Source: Gemmiger sp. An120 (GTDB lineage Bacteria > Bacillota > Clostridia > Oscillospirales > Ruminococcaceae). From it: a DNA stretch of 64,000 nt. Position 1 is the first letter of the stretch. The number at the start of each line of letters is the position of its first letter. The position numbers were made by a program, and so were the translations under genes. Below are positions 42,601-52,109 of the stretch, in pieces. The notes under the pieces were generated by a model that saw nothing but the letters and a program-made list of their open reading frames with translations, was not told the DNA's origin and made no database searches. The stretch is from positions 1-64,000 of the forward strand of contig NZ_NFLN01000013.1 in the NCBI RefSeq assembly GCF_002160955.1. The letters run 5' to 3'.

Positions 42601-44163
42601 ATGGCAGAACATACGCAGATCGTGCTGAGATCCAACTGTATCTTCGACGGGACTGGCGCAGAACCATTCTCCGGATATGTGGTTATCCGGGATGAGCGTA
42701 TCCTGCAGGTTGTACAGGGGGATCTTCCCTCCGAATTGGCCCATGGCTCCACCGTGTACGAACTGGGGAACCGGACCATCTGCCCCGGCTTTGCCGACGC
42801 GCATACCTTTTTTACCGGATGGGCGCTGAACTATCTTGGCGTGGACCTCTCCCCCGCTACAGACAGCAGTCAGATCGGTCAGATAGCACTGGCCTATGCC
42901 AACAGCCTTCCACCTGAGAAACCGGTGTGGGGGCATGGCTGGGACCCGACCATTGTCACCGGCGGACCTCAGAATCTGGACCGTGTTTTTCCGGACCGTC
43001 CCGCCGTGCTGTTTGCCGCAGGCGCTGAGACTTTCTGGATCAATAGCGCTGCAATTCAGCGGTACGGCTTTGACAACAGCGCCGACTGCAATGAGGTCTT
43101 CTGGCAACTGATGGAAGAGTTTCTGGCCGACCATGCCTTCTCCAAACCGTTGTTCCAACATTATATGCAGATGCTGAACCGTCGAGGTGTAACCTCGGTC
43201 AAGGAGATTGGCTATGATACCTTCAGCACCTTCCCGGAGGTGCTGGAGCAACTGGAACGGGACAACGCTATGACGCTGCGCGTACACTTTATGAGTCAGC
43301 CCGTCAAAGAAGGCGCAAATCTGGATTACGCACGCCGGATGCGGCAGCGGTTCCAGGGTGAGTTCGTCCGATTTTCCGGCTTTAACCGCATGACTGACGG
43401 CTCTATCAGCCAGATGTGTGGATATCTGAAACAGCCTTATCGCTGTGCACCGGATACACAGTGTGCTCAAGAAATCGACTGGGCACTGATCGAGCGCGAG
43501 GTGCTGCAGGCCGACGCGGAAGGCTTCCGTTTTTCGCTGAACGCACAGGGCGACGCCGCTGTGGCGCGCGTGCTGGATATTTACGAAAAATGCTGCCGAG
43601 ACTCCCGAGGAAAGGTGTGTAACCGGCATGCCATTACCGAAGCGGAATTCAGCGATCCACAGGACCTGGAACGAATGGGCCAATTGGGTGTAATTTGCGA
43701 ATTTTATCCTCAAATTCAATCCATCGCCGACCGTGCGGGCAAGGTGGGTATGATCGAGGAAAAGCTGGGCACTGAGCGCGGGGCTGGTTACTGGAATCGG
43801 CGCAAAATGGCGGACAGCGGCGTCTTGCTGTGCTGTGGCACCGATCTTCCTCTGGTCATTGATGACATCCCACAGTCCTTGTATCACAGTGTCACCGGAA
43901 AATTTCCTGAAGGTGGCGAGCCCTTCCACCCGGAGAACACACTGACAGTTAGCGAAGTATTACAGGCCTGGACAAGCGGCGGCGCATACGATATGTACCG
44001 TGAAGGGGACATCGGTACACTGGCGCCGGGCAATAAGGCAGACATCGCTGTTCTTGACGCTAACGTCTTTGCGATGCCTATCGATGAGGTCCGTAAGGCC
44101 AAGGTCTGTCTCACTTTGGTGAACGGCGCCGTTGTATACGACGTCTGGTCTACGGAGGGATAA
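42601..44163 (+). CDS. YtcJ-like amidohydrolase (amidohydrolase_3)
   Basis: 520 residues from the ATG ten bases after AAGGAG. A metal-dependent barrel hydrolase: the metal-site-like GFADAHTFFTGWAL (about 63-76; the usual HxH is reduced to DAHT), VWGHGWDPT, VTSVKEIGYDT (about 198), SLNAQGDAAVARVLD (about 313, where His usually replaces Gln), and the C-terminal CGTDLP (about 415) and LAPGNKADIAVLD typical of YtcJ/N-substituted formamide deformylases. Altered metal ligands mean activity may differ. Followed after 3 bases by the NhaC gene, with which it is translationally coupled. Confidence 0.85.
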   Translation: MAEHTQIVLRSNCIFDGTGAEPFSGYVVIRDERILQVVQGDLPSELAHGSTVYELGNRTICPGFADAHTFFTGWALNYLGVDLSPATDSSQIGQIALAYANSLPPEKPVWGHGWDPTIVTGGPQNLDRVFPDRPAVLFAAGAETFWINSAAIQRYGFDNSADCNEVFWQLMEEFLADHAFSKPLFQHYMQMLNRRGVTSVKEIGYDTFSTFPEVLEQLERDNAMTLRVHFMSQPVKEGANLDYARRMRQRFQGEFVRFSGFNRMTDGSISQMCGYLKQPYRCAPDTQCAQEIDWALIEREVLQADAEGFRFSLNAQGDAAVARVLDIYEKCCRDSRGKVCNRHAITEAEFSDPQDLERMGQLGVICEFYPQIQSIADRAGKVGMIEEKLGTERGAGYWNRRKMADSGVLLCCGTDLPLVIDDIPQSLYHSVTGKFPEGGEPFHPENTLTVSEVLQAWTSGGAYDMYREGDIGTLAPGNKADIAVLDANVFAMPIDEVRKAKVCLTLVNGAVVYDVWSTEG

Positions 44164-44166
44164 GCC

Positions 44167-45702
44167 TTGACATCTGTATACGCGGGGGCACTTTCCATTC
44201 TTCCGCCAGTTCTGGCTATCGTACTGGCTCTGCTCACCAAGGAAGTTGTCTCCTCTCTGTTGATTGGTATTTTGTCCGGCACGATTGTTTATGCAGTAAT
44301 GGCGGAGCTAAATCCGGTTGTAGCACCAATTCAGATCATGTTCGACATGACAATACAAACTGTGGACCTATATATCATTCTGTTCTGTTGTCTGCTGGGG
44401 GCTCTGGTCCACGTCGTCTCCATGGCTGGTGGCTCCATTGCTTACGGCAACTGGGCCAGCCGCAAGCTGAAAAGCAAGCGCTCGGCTATGCTGGCCACCG
44501 GGTTGTTGGGCTGCCTCATTTTCATCGACGATTACTTCAATTGTCTTACTGTCGGCACCGTCATGCAGCCAGTCACTGACCATCACCGAGTTTCCCGGGC
44601 GAAGCTGGCTTATATCATCGACAGCACTGCTGCCCCAGTCTGCATTATCGCCCCCATTTCCTCCTGGGCAGCAGCTGTGGGCAGCAATCTGCGGGATACC
44701 GCCGCCTTCCCTAGTGATTTTGCCGCATTCTGCGCTACTATTCCATACAATCTCTATGCGCTGTTGACCATTGTTACCGTAATCGTTGTTTGCTCTGCAC
44801 ACCTAGATTTTGGTCGGATTGCCCAGCTAGAAGCCCGTGCTGAACAGACGGGCGACTTGGGTGTGGTGAATTCTTCCGCTCAGGAACTCCCCCAGGGTAG
44901 CCGCCAGGGTCGGGTATGGGATATGTTACTCCCTATCGGCGTGCTGATTCTTTGCTCGATCCTAAGTATGCTTTACAGCGGTGGCTTTTGGGGAACAGAC
45001 CCTGCCTTCTACGGCAACTTCCCCGCGGCGTTGGGCAACTGTAACGCTGGCCAGGCTCTCACCTGGGGTGGATTTGCAGCGTTACTTTGCGCCTTTGTGC
45101 AATTTGTTCCCCGTGGGTTGATACGCTTTCGTGACTTCATGGACGGCGTGACCAAAGGGATCGCCGCCATGGTTCCCGCCATCATGATTTTGGTCCTTGC
45201 CTGGACCATCAGTGGTGTTTGCCGAGACCTACTGCAAACGGATGTATTTGTAAAAAACATCATGGCATCCAGCAACATTCCCGGTGCAGTTCTTCCCGCA
45301 CTGATTTTTGTGGCAGCAGCCTTCCTGAGCTTTTCTACCGGAACTGCTTGGGGCACCTTTGGAATCCTGATTCCCATTATCATTCCAGTGGCAGCTACTC
45401 TGAGCCCAAATCTGGTCATCGTTTCTCTGTCGGCCACTCTGGGTGGAAGCGTTTTTGGCGATCACTGCTCTCCTATTTCAGACACAACGATTCTGTCCAG
45501 TACAGGTGCTGGCTGCAATCATCTGGAACATGTGACTACCCAACTGCCCTACGCTCTATTGGTAGGCGCCTGTTGCATTGTCGGCTATCTGGTAGCAGGA
45601 TTCACTAATGGCAATCTACCGTTGATGCTTCTAACCAGCCTTAGCTGCTTGCTGACCACCCTTTTTATTCTTCATCGCCAAAGTGTATGTTCTTCCCTAT
45701 AA
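44167..45702 (+). CDS. NhaC-family Na+/H+ antiporter-like transporter
   Basis: 511 residues from a TTG start behind GGAGGG, three bases after the amidohydrolase stop. About eleven to twelve membrane segments. Family marks: FIDDYFNCLTVGTVMQPVTD (about 117-136), IIDSTAAPVCIIAPISSWAA (about 152-171), STGTAWGTFGILIPI (about 388-402) and FGDHCSPISDTTILSS (about 430-445). NhaC-like proteins may exchange Na+/H+ or carry organic acids or amines (as in malate/lactate or Met antiporters). Its placement in a catabolic operon points to uptake of the operon substrate. Confidence 0.88.
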   Translation: MTSVYAGALSILPPVLAIVLALLTKEVVSSLLIGILSGTIVYAVMAELNPVVAPIQIMFDMTIQTVDLYIILFCCLLGALVHVVSMAGGSIAYGNWASRKLKSKRSAMLATGLLGCLIFIDDYFNCLTVGTVMQPVTDHHRVSRAKLAYIIDSTAAPVCIIAPISSWAAAVGSNLRDTAAFPSDFAAFCATIPYNLYALLTIVTVIVVCSAHLDFGRIAQLEARAEQTGDLGVVNSSAQELPQGSRQGRVWDMLLPIGVLILCSILSMLYSGGFWGTDPAFYGNFPAALGNCNAGQALTWGGFAALLCAFVQFVPRGLIRFRDFMDGVTKGIAAMVPAIMILVLAWTISGVCRDLLQTDVFVKNIMASSNIPGAVLPALIFVAAAFLSFSTGTAWGTFGILIPIIIPVAATLSPNLVIVSLSATLGGSVFGDHCSPISDTTILSSTGAGCNHLEHVTTQLPYALLVGACCIVGYLVAGFTNGNLPLMLLTSLSCLLTTLFILHRQSVCSSL

Positions 45703-45739
45703 GATACTCATTTCATTTTGAAAAAGGAGGGGTTGCACC

Positions 45740-46597
45740 ATGTCTGTCATCACATTGGATCAGCTTGCCGTCATGAGCGTCCAGTATGTTCAGTACACCT
45801 TCGATTATTTCTTGGATTCCATGGATCGATGTGGCATCCACAATATCGATTTATGGGGCGGAAGCCCCCACTTTTGCCGCTTGGACTACCCCTGGGGTCC
45901 CGCTGCTGCCCGCCGCATCCGGGAGTTGCGTCGGCAAATTGAGGACCGTGGAATGAAGGTCGTAATCTATACGCCTGAAACCTTAGGCTACCCCTTCAGC
46001 TACAGCTCTCCTGACCGCGCTCTGCGGGACCGAACACTCGATTACATGGAAGCCAGCATGGAAGACGCATTGGAATTCGGCACGGACAAACTATTTTTAA
46101 ATACTGGCTGTCACCCCCGTAACTTAAACCGGGAAGATGGCTGGGCACGAACGGTAGATAGCCTCCAACAGTTGGCACAACGTGCGGAACGGATGGGCGT
46201 TACCCTAATGCTGGAACAGCTGCAACCCTATGAAAGCAACCTGTTGTTGAACCTGGAAGACATGAAACAGATGCTGCACCAGGTTGATTCCCCTGCGCTC
46301 GCGACCTGTGTGGATCTGGTCGCCATGGAGGTAGCCGGAGACAATCTAGAAAGCTTCTACCAACAACTGGGTAACAAAATCCAGTGGATTCATTATTCTG
46401 ACAGTCATCACGAAATTGTTGGTTCCGGTAACTTTGGTCGTAAAAAACTCGAAGGCTATATCCGTACACTGGAACATTTCGGGTATAGTGGCTGCATCGA
46501 TCTTGAGATCAACGACTCCATCTACTGGGAGGATCCTCACACATCCATTCAGCAATCGGTGGAATATCTGCGTAATTTTCTGCCTGAAAGGCAATGA
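45740..46597 (+). CDS. sugar phosphate isomerase/epimerase, FrlC paralogue
   Basis: 285 residues from the ATG after AAAGGAGG. TIM-barrel epimerase with the FrlC-like blocks NIDLWGGSPHFCRLDY, KVVIYTPETLGYPFSYS, LEQLQPYESNLL and CVDLVAM, QWIHYSDSHHEIVG, CIDLEIND, giving the usual Glu/Asp/His/Glu metal set. It is diverged from the copy at 39516. Third gene of the rightward operon with the amidohydrolase and NhaC transporter, so it probably rearranges the same or a similar Amadori-type compound. Confidence 0.85.
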   Translation: MSVITLDQLAVMSVQYVQYTFDYFLDSMDRCGIHNIDLWGGSPHFCRLDYPWGPAAARRIRELRRQIEDRGMKVVIYTPETLGYPFSYSSPDRALRDRTLDYMEASMEDALEFGTDKLFLNTGCHPRNLNREDGWARTVDSLQQLAQRAERMGVTLMLEQLQPYESNLLLNLEDMKQMLHQVDSPALATCVDLVAMEVAGDNLESFYQQLGNKIQWIHYSDSHHEIVGSGNFGRKKLEGYIRTLEHFGYSGCIDLEINDSIYWEDPHTSIQQSVEYLRNFLPERQ

Positions 46598-46722
46598 AAG
46601 CAGCTTTTGAGCAGCAATACCGCGAGAGCCTTGTGCACAACACTTCATATATTTTCTCCCTTTGTAATATGTGAAGCACCTAAAAAACAGAACCCTCTGG
46701 AAATGAACAGGTCCAGTAAAAA

Positions 46723-46898
46723 TGGACAGTGACAAAAGACCCCCTGATGTAGGAAAATAGAACTACATCAGGGGGTCTTATCATGAAGAAGCGGAACTAC
46801 ACACACGTACAGGCGCTGCTGCCAGAAATCAAAGCCATGCTGGCAGAAGGGAAAACCCAACGGGAAGTTGCGGAACACTACGGATTTCAGGATAAAAT
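46723..46898 (+). pseudogene. IS3-family left end with truncated orfA
   Basis: Starts with a terminal-repeat-like TGGACAGT and a hairpin (46738-46752 with 46763-46777, GACCCCCTGATGTAG arms). Then ATG 46783 opens a transposase OrfA start, MKKRNYTHVQALLPEIKAML...GKTQREVAEHYGFQDK, the HTH of IS3-type transposases. Similarity stops after QDK (about 46898) and the following codons are unrelated, so the element is truncated. Confidence 0.8.
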
Positions 46899-47062
46899 GT
46901 TACCTTCACCTTTGCAATCTACGCTAGTGTTTTTCTCATTGTATCAGAATATGGGTACGATAAGAAGGATGTTTAACGGATGTAGGCTCGGAACAGCACA
47001 ATTTTGTCCGCTTGTTATATCAAAAGCGTAAAAAGTTGTGCGGATTGCGATTAGCCGTTTCC

Positions 47063-47096
47063 ATTCTAACAATTTGCTAGCAAGGATTGTTAGAAT
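47063..47096. promoter_or_regulatory. inverted repeat upstream of the KAP NTPase promoter
   Basis: ATTCTAACAAT (47063-47073) with ATTGTTAGAAT (47086-47096), followed by another GTTAGAAT half-site. There is no T-run, so an operator is as likely as a terminator. Confidence 0.55.
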
Positions 47097-47179
47097 GTTA
47101 GAATCATGATTAGAAAGGCGCGGAGTGCATCATTTGACATGCTATTCTATGACTTGTTGACAAAACAGCACTTGGCAAG

Positions 47180-47225
47180 TTGAACAGAGCACATACTGCG
47201 TATATCATTTGCTTTGTGCTATACT
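47180..47225 (+). promoter_or_regulatory. promoter(s) of the KAP NTPase gene
   Basis: TTGAAC (47180-47185)-N17-TATCAT (47203-47208), and an extended -10 TGCTATACT ending at 47225. Either would start transcription upstream of the GTG at 47284 and exclude the earlier TTG start at 47209. Confidence 0.55.
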
Positions 47226-47283
47226 GAGAATAATAAACAGGATTGGTATTCCTGGCGCTAATGTAAATCAGAAAATAAAGAGG

Positions 47284-50200
47284 GTGAGTCCAATTATTTC
47301 TATTGATCGTATTTGCGGTGCAGTAAGTAAGGTCGCTTCTGCGTTGCAACACAAGTGCCCTTTTGTTCCAAAGGGGGATGCACAAAAAGGGGAAGATTAT
47401 ACCGAATATAGGGCTTTACTTCCAATCGACAATATTGAAAACGGCGATGAATATATCGCGGCATTACGCTGGGCGTTTGAAAACAAGAAAATCAGGAACA
47501 TCGCATTGACCGGGCCTTATGGATCAGGTAAGAGCAGCATTATTGAAACCTTCCTGACAGAAGATGAAGAAGCTGTTAAAAAGAAGGGCCGGCTAAAAAG
47601 ACTGCTTGCTCAAAATAAGGTCATAAGAAAATCTGCCCTCAAAATCTCGATGGCAACTTTTGAAAAAGGGAATCCAACACAGGATGGGAAGAATGAACTG
47701 ATTTCCGTTAATGAGGATGAAGTAGAAAAAGGAATCCTGAAACAGCTTTTTTACAAGGTTGAGCCCGGAAAAATTCCTCAAAGTAGATACAGAAAACTCC
47801 ATAAAATCCGACGCCTGACGGTGTTTCGCAATATTGCCATAGGACTTATTCTGATTAGTCTACTGGTAGCCATTTTCGGCGCTTCAATATTTGAAAAATA
47901 CATAAGGGCGATAACAGACTTCTTGCCCGCACGTTTTTCTGCGCCTGTTTTCACAGTGATGATGATGGCGCTGCTGCTTATAGTGCTTTCGGGAGTGGGA
48001 AGTTATCTGTATATTACGGTGATTTCCCGGTTCAAAGTGAAGGAAGTAAAATTGCCGACCGATACAACGGTCCAAAGTGACAACGAAACACCGGATTCTG
48101 TCTTTAATAAGAACCTGGATGAGATCATGTATTTCTTCGAGAGTACAGGATATAGAACCGTGTTTTTTGAGGATCTGGATCGCCTCACAGACCCCAAAAT
48201 ATTTGTCCATCTTCGTGAATTGAACAACCTGCTCAACAACGATGACGCTATCAGGAAAAGACCCATTGTGTTCGTTTACGCGGTTCGTGATGATATTTTC
48301 TCCAGGGAAGATAGGACAAAATTCTTTGACTTTATCATTCCGGTCATCCCGGTGATCAACTCCACCAACTCGGGTGAAATACTGCTCCAGATGCTACAGA
48401 AAGCAGCTGAAAACGACCACAAACATGAGGTTTCGGAAGGGTTTGTGCTGGATGTAGCACCGTATATTTCCGATATGCGGGTCCTTCGGAACATCTACAA
48501 TGAGTTTGTTGTCTATAAAAAAACGTTGCGCACAGCTCAGGGACTTTCGCTGTCAGATGAGCAGATGCTGGCAATGATGGTGTTCAAAAACCTTTATCCG
48601 AATGACTTTGCCGACATTCAGGATGAGAAGGGAATCATCAAAACGGCTTTTCTGGACAAGCAGGTTTTTCTTGCAAAGAAACAACAAGAGCTGCAAAAGC
48701 GAATCGATACATATACAGATACGATCACCGGGGCCCAGCAAGATGCGATGAAAACCATCCGGGAACTCAAGTATGCGATGGTTGGAACTTTTATGGAGGG
48801 GTTCCATGAGTTTGAAGGTTTCAGCGCAGATTTTTCTTATCACCCATCTATTGCGGCCGAGGTGGTAATGCATGATGACTTTGATATGACAGAACTCCTG
48901 AAAAAGGGCTGCAAGCATATCTGCGTATATGTTTATAATCGCGGAAGCCAATGCTACAAAATCGATACAACAAGTTTGAATTCCTATATAGAACGCTGGA
49001 AGCGGATAAAAGAAGTTTCGGAAAAGGGACTCCAAAACCTACAAGAGGAATTGCAAGAACTCCGTGATGAACAGCACTCTTTGTCGGGAATGACATTTGT
49101 ACAGATGTTAAAGAGATTTCCCGTCAAGGATGTACTGTCGGATGAGGTGCGCAGCAACAAACTGCTTGTCTTCCTGCTTCGGCGAGGGTATATCGATGAA
49201 AAGTATGCCAACTACATAAATTACTTTAAGGGCACCAGCATCACCAAAGATGATATGAACTTTATCCTCTCGGTGAAAAATCAAACGCCGCTGGCTTTCG
49301 ATTATTCGTTGACCAAGACGCCAATGGTTGTAGAACGACTGCAGCCCTATGAGTTTGAGCAAAAGGCGATTTGCAACTTTGCTCTGATGGAAGAACTGTT
49401 GGCCAAGAGCCCTTCGGACAAGCTGACGGCTTTTCTTGCGCAGCTGTCGGATGAAAGTGAGAACAGCTGGAACTTTATTGATGAATTTATTGACAAAACG
49501 AAACGGTTGGATCGTTTTATTGGTTTGTTGGCGGACAAATGGCCGGGAATGTGGGCATTTATTTCTGCCAATGAAACCTTAACGTATGAACGGCAATTGC
49601 AATATCTGCGCACGCTGTTGAATGTATCGGATGCTATGGCCATTAAAGCCCAGAATCAGGACGGATGCATGGCTTGCTATTTCGAGCAGCACGAAGATAT
49701 CCTTCAACAATTGGCATCGTGCAACACGGCAAATGTGATAGCGACCATAAACGACCTGGAGGTTCGCTTTGAAGCCTTGCAGATCGCCGGCGTACCGAAT
49801 GAAGTGTTGGACTGCGTTTTTGATGGCTGCCATTATGTGCTCAGCGATACAATGATCCACACGGTCGTAAGTTATAAGGACACCGATATGCTTGAGAGGC
49901 TTGCGGAGCAGCCTTATACAACGATCGTTGACTTGGGATATGAACCGCTGATCCAGTATGTTTATGAGAATTTTGCGTCCTACGTCCGTGATGTGGTTCT
50001 GGCACATGCAACGCTTTCAGATCGAGTAGAAGACATTGTGGACATGCTTGTCCGTTTGAAAGATCAACAAGATCTGCAGCTGAAGCTGGTCCGGAAAGAA
50101 AATTTCCACCTGGACAGCATTGAAGCGTGTGCGGGAGAGCAGGTCAGAGCGGAAAGCGAGAAGTGGAAGCCAGTTTGGAATGCGCTGTTGGAAAAGAACG

Positions 50201-51063
50201 CTGTCGGCATAAACTGGGAGAATGTTATTTCCTATTGGGAGGTATACAAACTCGGCGAGGAACTGAAACGGTATATTTCTCTCCATGCGGATGAACTGTC
50301 CAAAGCGGACCCCGAGGTTGTTCCGGATGACTTTATACAGGAATTCATTTTGGCAGATGTTGAGCCGACCATCCAAGAAAGACTCCTTCCCGTTCTACGA
50401 ATGAAGAACTTTACTCTCGCCATCTCGTCCATAGATGATCCGACGCTGCGCATTATGATTGACTGCCAATATTTTGCATTTACAGATAAGGCCTATTCGG
50501 AAGTTGCCAGTAAATCACCAGATCTTGGCCTAAGCTTCATTCTGCATAACCAGGATGCATATATGGAGCAGTGCGAGAAAATTCCTATGACGACAAATTT
50601 GCTGGAGGATCTTTTGCTTAGCAGCCTTCGACAGGAATATAAGTCCGAATTGTTTTCCGTATACGCAGAAAAGCATATGACAACGAAAATCGCTCTGCAA
50701 ATGAAGAGGCTTTGTATGCCGGTAACGCAAGATATCTTTGATGCGGCATGGGATTGTGTCGATGAAGGAGAACGCGAACAACTGCTGCTGGAAAACTGTC
50801 TGGTATTGGACGCCGTTGATCTCGAACAGAAGTTCAGGGAGATGGGCGGAAACTATACAACCCTTGCGGATCGTACGCGACGGCATGAAGCCGAGCTGTC
50901 CGCAACACCGCAGCACGCACTGCTGGCAGAGCATTTGCGGACGATCGGATATATCACAAACTGGGAGGAAAAAGAAGAAAAGAGTTTTGAACCTGTACGG
51001 GAAAAAGAAATGACCCCAAAACTTTTGAAATTACGAATCAGGCCGATAAAACTACGGGATTGA
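47284..51063 (+). CDS. large membrane-anchored KAP/YobI-like P-loop NTPase
   Basis: About 1,259 residues if the GTG at 47284 is used (an ATT codon nine bases on is better spaced from GAGGGTGAG; the start is uncertain). Walker A is GPYGSGKSS (Lys83). Two membrane segments (about 182-202 and 220-247) are inserted between it and Walker B, VFFEDLDRLTD (about 292-302). This insertion is the hallmark of KAP-type NTPases, and the architecture resembles Bacillus YobI. The rest (about 430-1250) is helical with a coiled coil near 465-495 and 580-615 and no recognised effector. Such STAND-like ATPases often act in phage defence. It is isolated between an IS remnant and a terminator, which suits accessory cargo. 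Confidence 0.78.
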   Translation: MSPIISIDRICGAVSKVASALQHKCPFVPKGDAQKGEDYTEYRALLPIDNIENGDEYIAALRWAFENKKIRNIALTGPYGSGKSSIIETFLTEDEEAVKKKGRLKRLLAQNKVIRKSALKISMATFEKGNPTQDGKNELISVNEDEVEKGILKQLFYKVEPGKIPQSRYRKLHKIRRLTVFRNIAIGLILISLLVAIFGASIFEKYIRAITDFLPARFSAPVFTVMMMALLLIVLSGVGSYLYITVISRFKVKEVKLPTDTTVQSDNETPDSVFNKNLDEIMYFFESTGYRTVFFEDLDRLTDPKIFVHLRELNNLLNNDDAIRKRPIVFVYAVRDDIFSREDRTKFFDFIIPVIPVINSTNSGEILLQMLQKAAENDHKHEVSEGFVLDVAPYISDMRVLRNIYNEFVVYKKTLRTAQGLSLSDEQMLAMMVFKNLYPNDFADIQDEKGIIKTAFLDKQVFLAKKQQELQKRIDTYTDTITGAQQDAMKTIRELKYAMVGTFMEGFHEFEGFSADFSYHPSIAAEVVMHDDFDMTELLKKGCKHICVYVYNRGSQCYKIDTTSLNSYIERWKRIKEVSEKGLQNLQEELQELRDEQHSLSGMTFVQMLKRFPVKDVLSDEVRSNKLLVFLLRRGYIDEKYANYINYFKGTSITKDDMNFILSVKNQTPLAFDYSLTKTPMVVERLQPYEFEQKAICNFALMEELLAKSPSDKLTAFLAQLSDESENSWNFIDEFIDKTKRLDRFIGLLADKWPGMWAFISANETLTYERQLQYLRTLLNVSDAMAIKAQNQDGCMACYFEQHEDILQQLASCNTANVIATINDLEVRFEALQIAGVPNEVLDCVFDGCHYVLSDTMIHTVVSYKDTDMLERLAEQPYTTIVDLGYEPLIQYVYENFASYVRDVVLAHATLSDRVEDIVDMLVRLKDQQDLQLKLVRKENFHLDSIEACAGEQVRAESEKWKPVWNALLEKNAVGINWENVISYWEVYKLGEELKRYISLHADELSKADPEVVPDDFIQEFILADVEPTIQERLLPVLRMKNFTLAISSIDDPTLRIMIDCQYFAFTDKAYSEVASKSPDLGLSFILHNQDAYMEQCEKIPMTTNLLEDLLLSSLRQEYKSELFSVYAEKHMTTKIALQMKRLCMPVTQDIFDAAWDCVDEGEREQLLLENCLVLDAVDLEQKFREMGGNYTTLADRTRRHEAELSATPQHALLAEHLRTIGYITNWEEKEEKSFEPVREKEMTPKLLKLRIRPIKLRD

Positions 51064-51089
51064 ATGGGCACGAAACGATCTGCACAATA

Positions 51090-51130
51090 AAAATCGCATG
51101 GCAACATCTTCTGCGTTGCCATGCGATTTT
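51090..51130. terminator. bidirectional terminator between the NTPase and LysR genes
   Basis: AAAATCGCATGGCAAC (51090-51105) pairs perfectly with 51115-51130, followed by GTTTTT; 9-base loop. Confidence 0.88.
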
Positions 51131-51155
51131 GTTTTTACCAGGCAGACTCCCGGCT

Positions 51156-52109
51156 TTATTCTTCGAAGAATTCCTGGTTGATGATCTGGCTGATGCGGCT
51201 GACATAGGTGCTTTGGCGGGGAAACTGGGCTTTGATGTACTCCACAAGATCCTTGTATTTGTATTGCATCTTGCCGCTTGTCACATAGGAGATGCCTACA
51301 TCCCGCCGCATGTCGGCGTGCTCAATCGGCAGGAAAACATAGTTGCTGCGTGTGCGCAGGTTCTGCTCATAGTTTTCCCGGGTGGAGAGGAATCCCGCCT
51401 GATCCGGTGTCAGCATGCGCTTGTAGTAGGCGGTGTAGTCGTCTTCGGTCACATACTTCAGATGAATGTCGATCGTCTGGCAGATCTGGTCGCAGAGTTT
51501 GCGGAAATTGTGATGCACGGTGAGCCCGTGCAGGGGGACTGTCTCCAGCTCCTGCACGGTGACCGACCCCTGCCGGGCGAGAGGATGGTTTTCGGAAAGA
51601 ACCAGACCGATGGGTTCGGACATGATATTCTCGGTGGAGATCAGGGGATGGAGGATGGGGTAAAAGGAGAGGGCGAAATCGGTCTGGTTGGCCAGCAGCA
51701 TGGCAGTCGCCTGTTTTACATCCACGTAGCTCAGCCGGACCTGCAGATCGCCAAACTGGTTCAAAAAGAAATTGGAGATATGAAAGACCGGGAAGAAAAA
51801 GGCACTGCCCGAAAAACTCACGTTTACATGGTTGTCCATCGGACGCACCAGCCCGGAAGCCTCGCTCACCAGCACGTCGTGGGCTTTGCGAAACTGCTCA
51901 AAGCGCGGCAGCAGGATCTCGGCCTCCTTGCTGAGGACCAGTTTGTTTTTGTCCCGGTAAAACAGAGAGAGGCCCAGTTCCTTTTCCAGCCGGGAGATGG
52001 AAAAGCTGAGAGCGGGCTGGGTGATGTACAGTTCTTTGGCCGCTTTGTTCATATTCATGTATTTTACGACCGTAAGAAAATGCAAAACCCTTGTATAATT
52101 CAGATTCAT
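51156..52109 (-). CDS. LysR-family regulator
   Basis: 317 residues from the ATG after GCAGGTG; the upstream extension crosses the promoter. An N-terminal winged HTH (MNLNYTRVLHFLTVVKYMNMNKAAKELYITQPALSFSISRLEKELG) is followed by a periplasmic-binding-like sensor domain (about 90-300). It is divergent from the ABC transporter operon, the usual layout for a LysR activator of that operon. The inducer is unknown; a ligand imported or released by the operon is the natural guess. Confidence 0.92.
   Translation of the reverse strand: MNLNYTRVLHFLTVVKYMNMNKAAKELYITQPALSFSISRLEKELGLSLFYRDKNKLVLSKEAEILLPRFEQFRKAHDVLVSEASGLVRPMDNHVNVSFSGSAFFFPVFHISNFFLNQFGDLQVRLSYVDVKQATAMLLANQTDFALSFYPILHPLISTENIMSEPIGLVLSENHPLARQGSVTVQELETVPLHGLTVHHNFRKLCDQICQTIDIHLKYVTEDDYTAYYKRMLTPDQAGFLSTRENYEQNLRTRSNYVFLPIEHADMRRDVGISYVTSGKMQYKYKDLVEYIKAQFPRQSTYVSRISQIINQEFFEE

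Larger units (their letters stand above)
46598..47283. other. gap with IS3 remnant and regulatory region of the KAP NTPase
   Basis: After an uninformative 120 bases comes the IS3 left-end remnant, then an inverted repeat (47063-47096) and promoters for the large NTPase gene. Confidence 0.6.

Noticed and set aside
47209-47283. TTG 47209 as start of the large NTPase
   Set aside because: It lies within the likely promoter (extended -10 ending at 47225) and has no ribosome-binding site.
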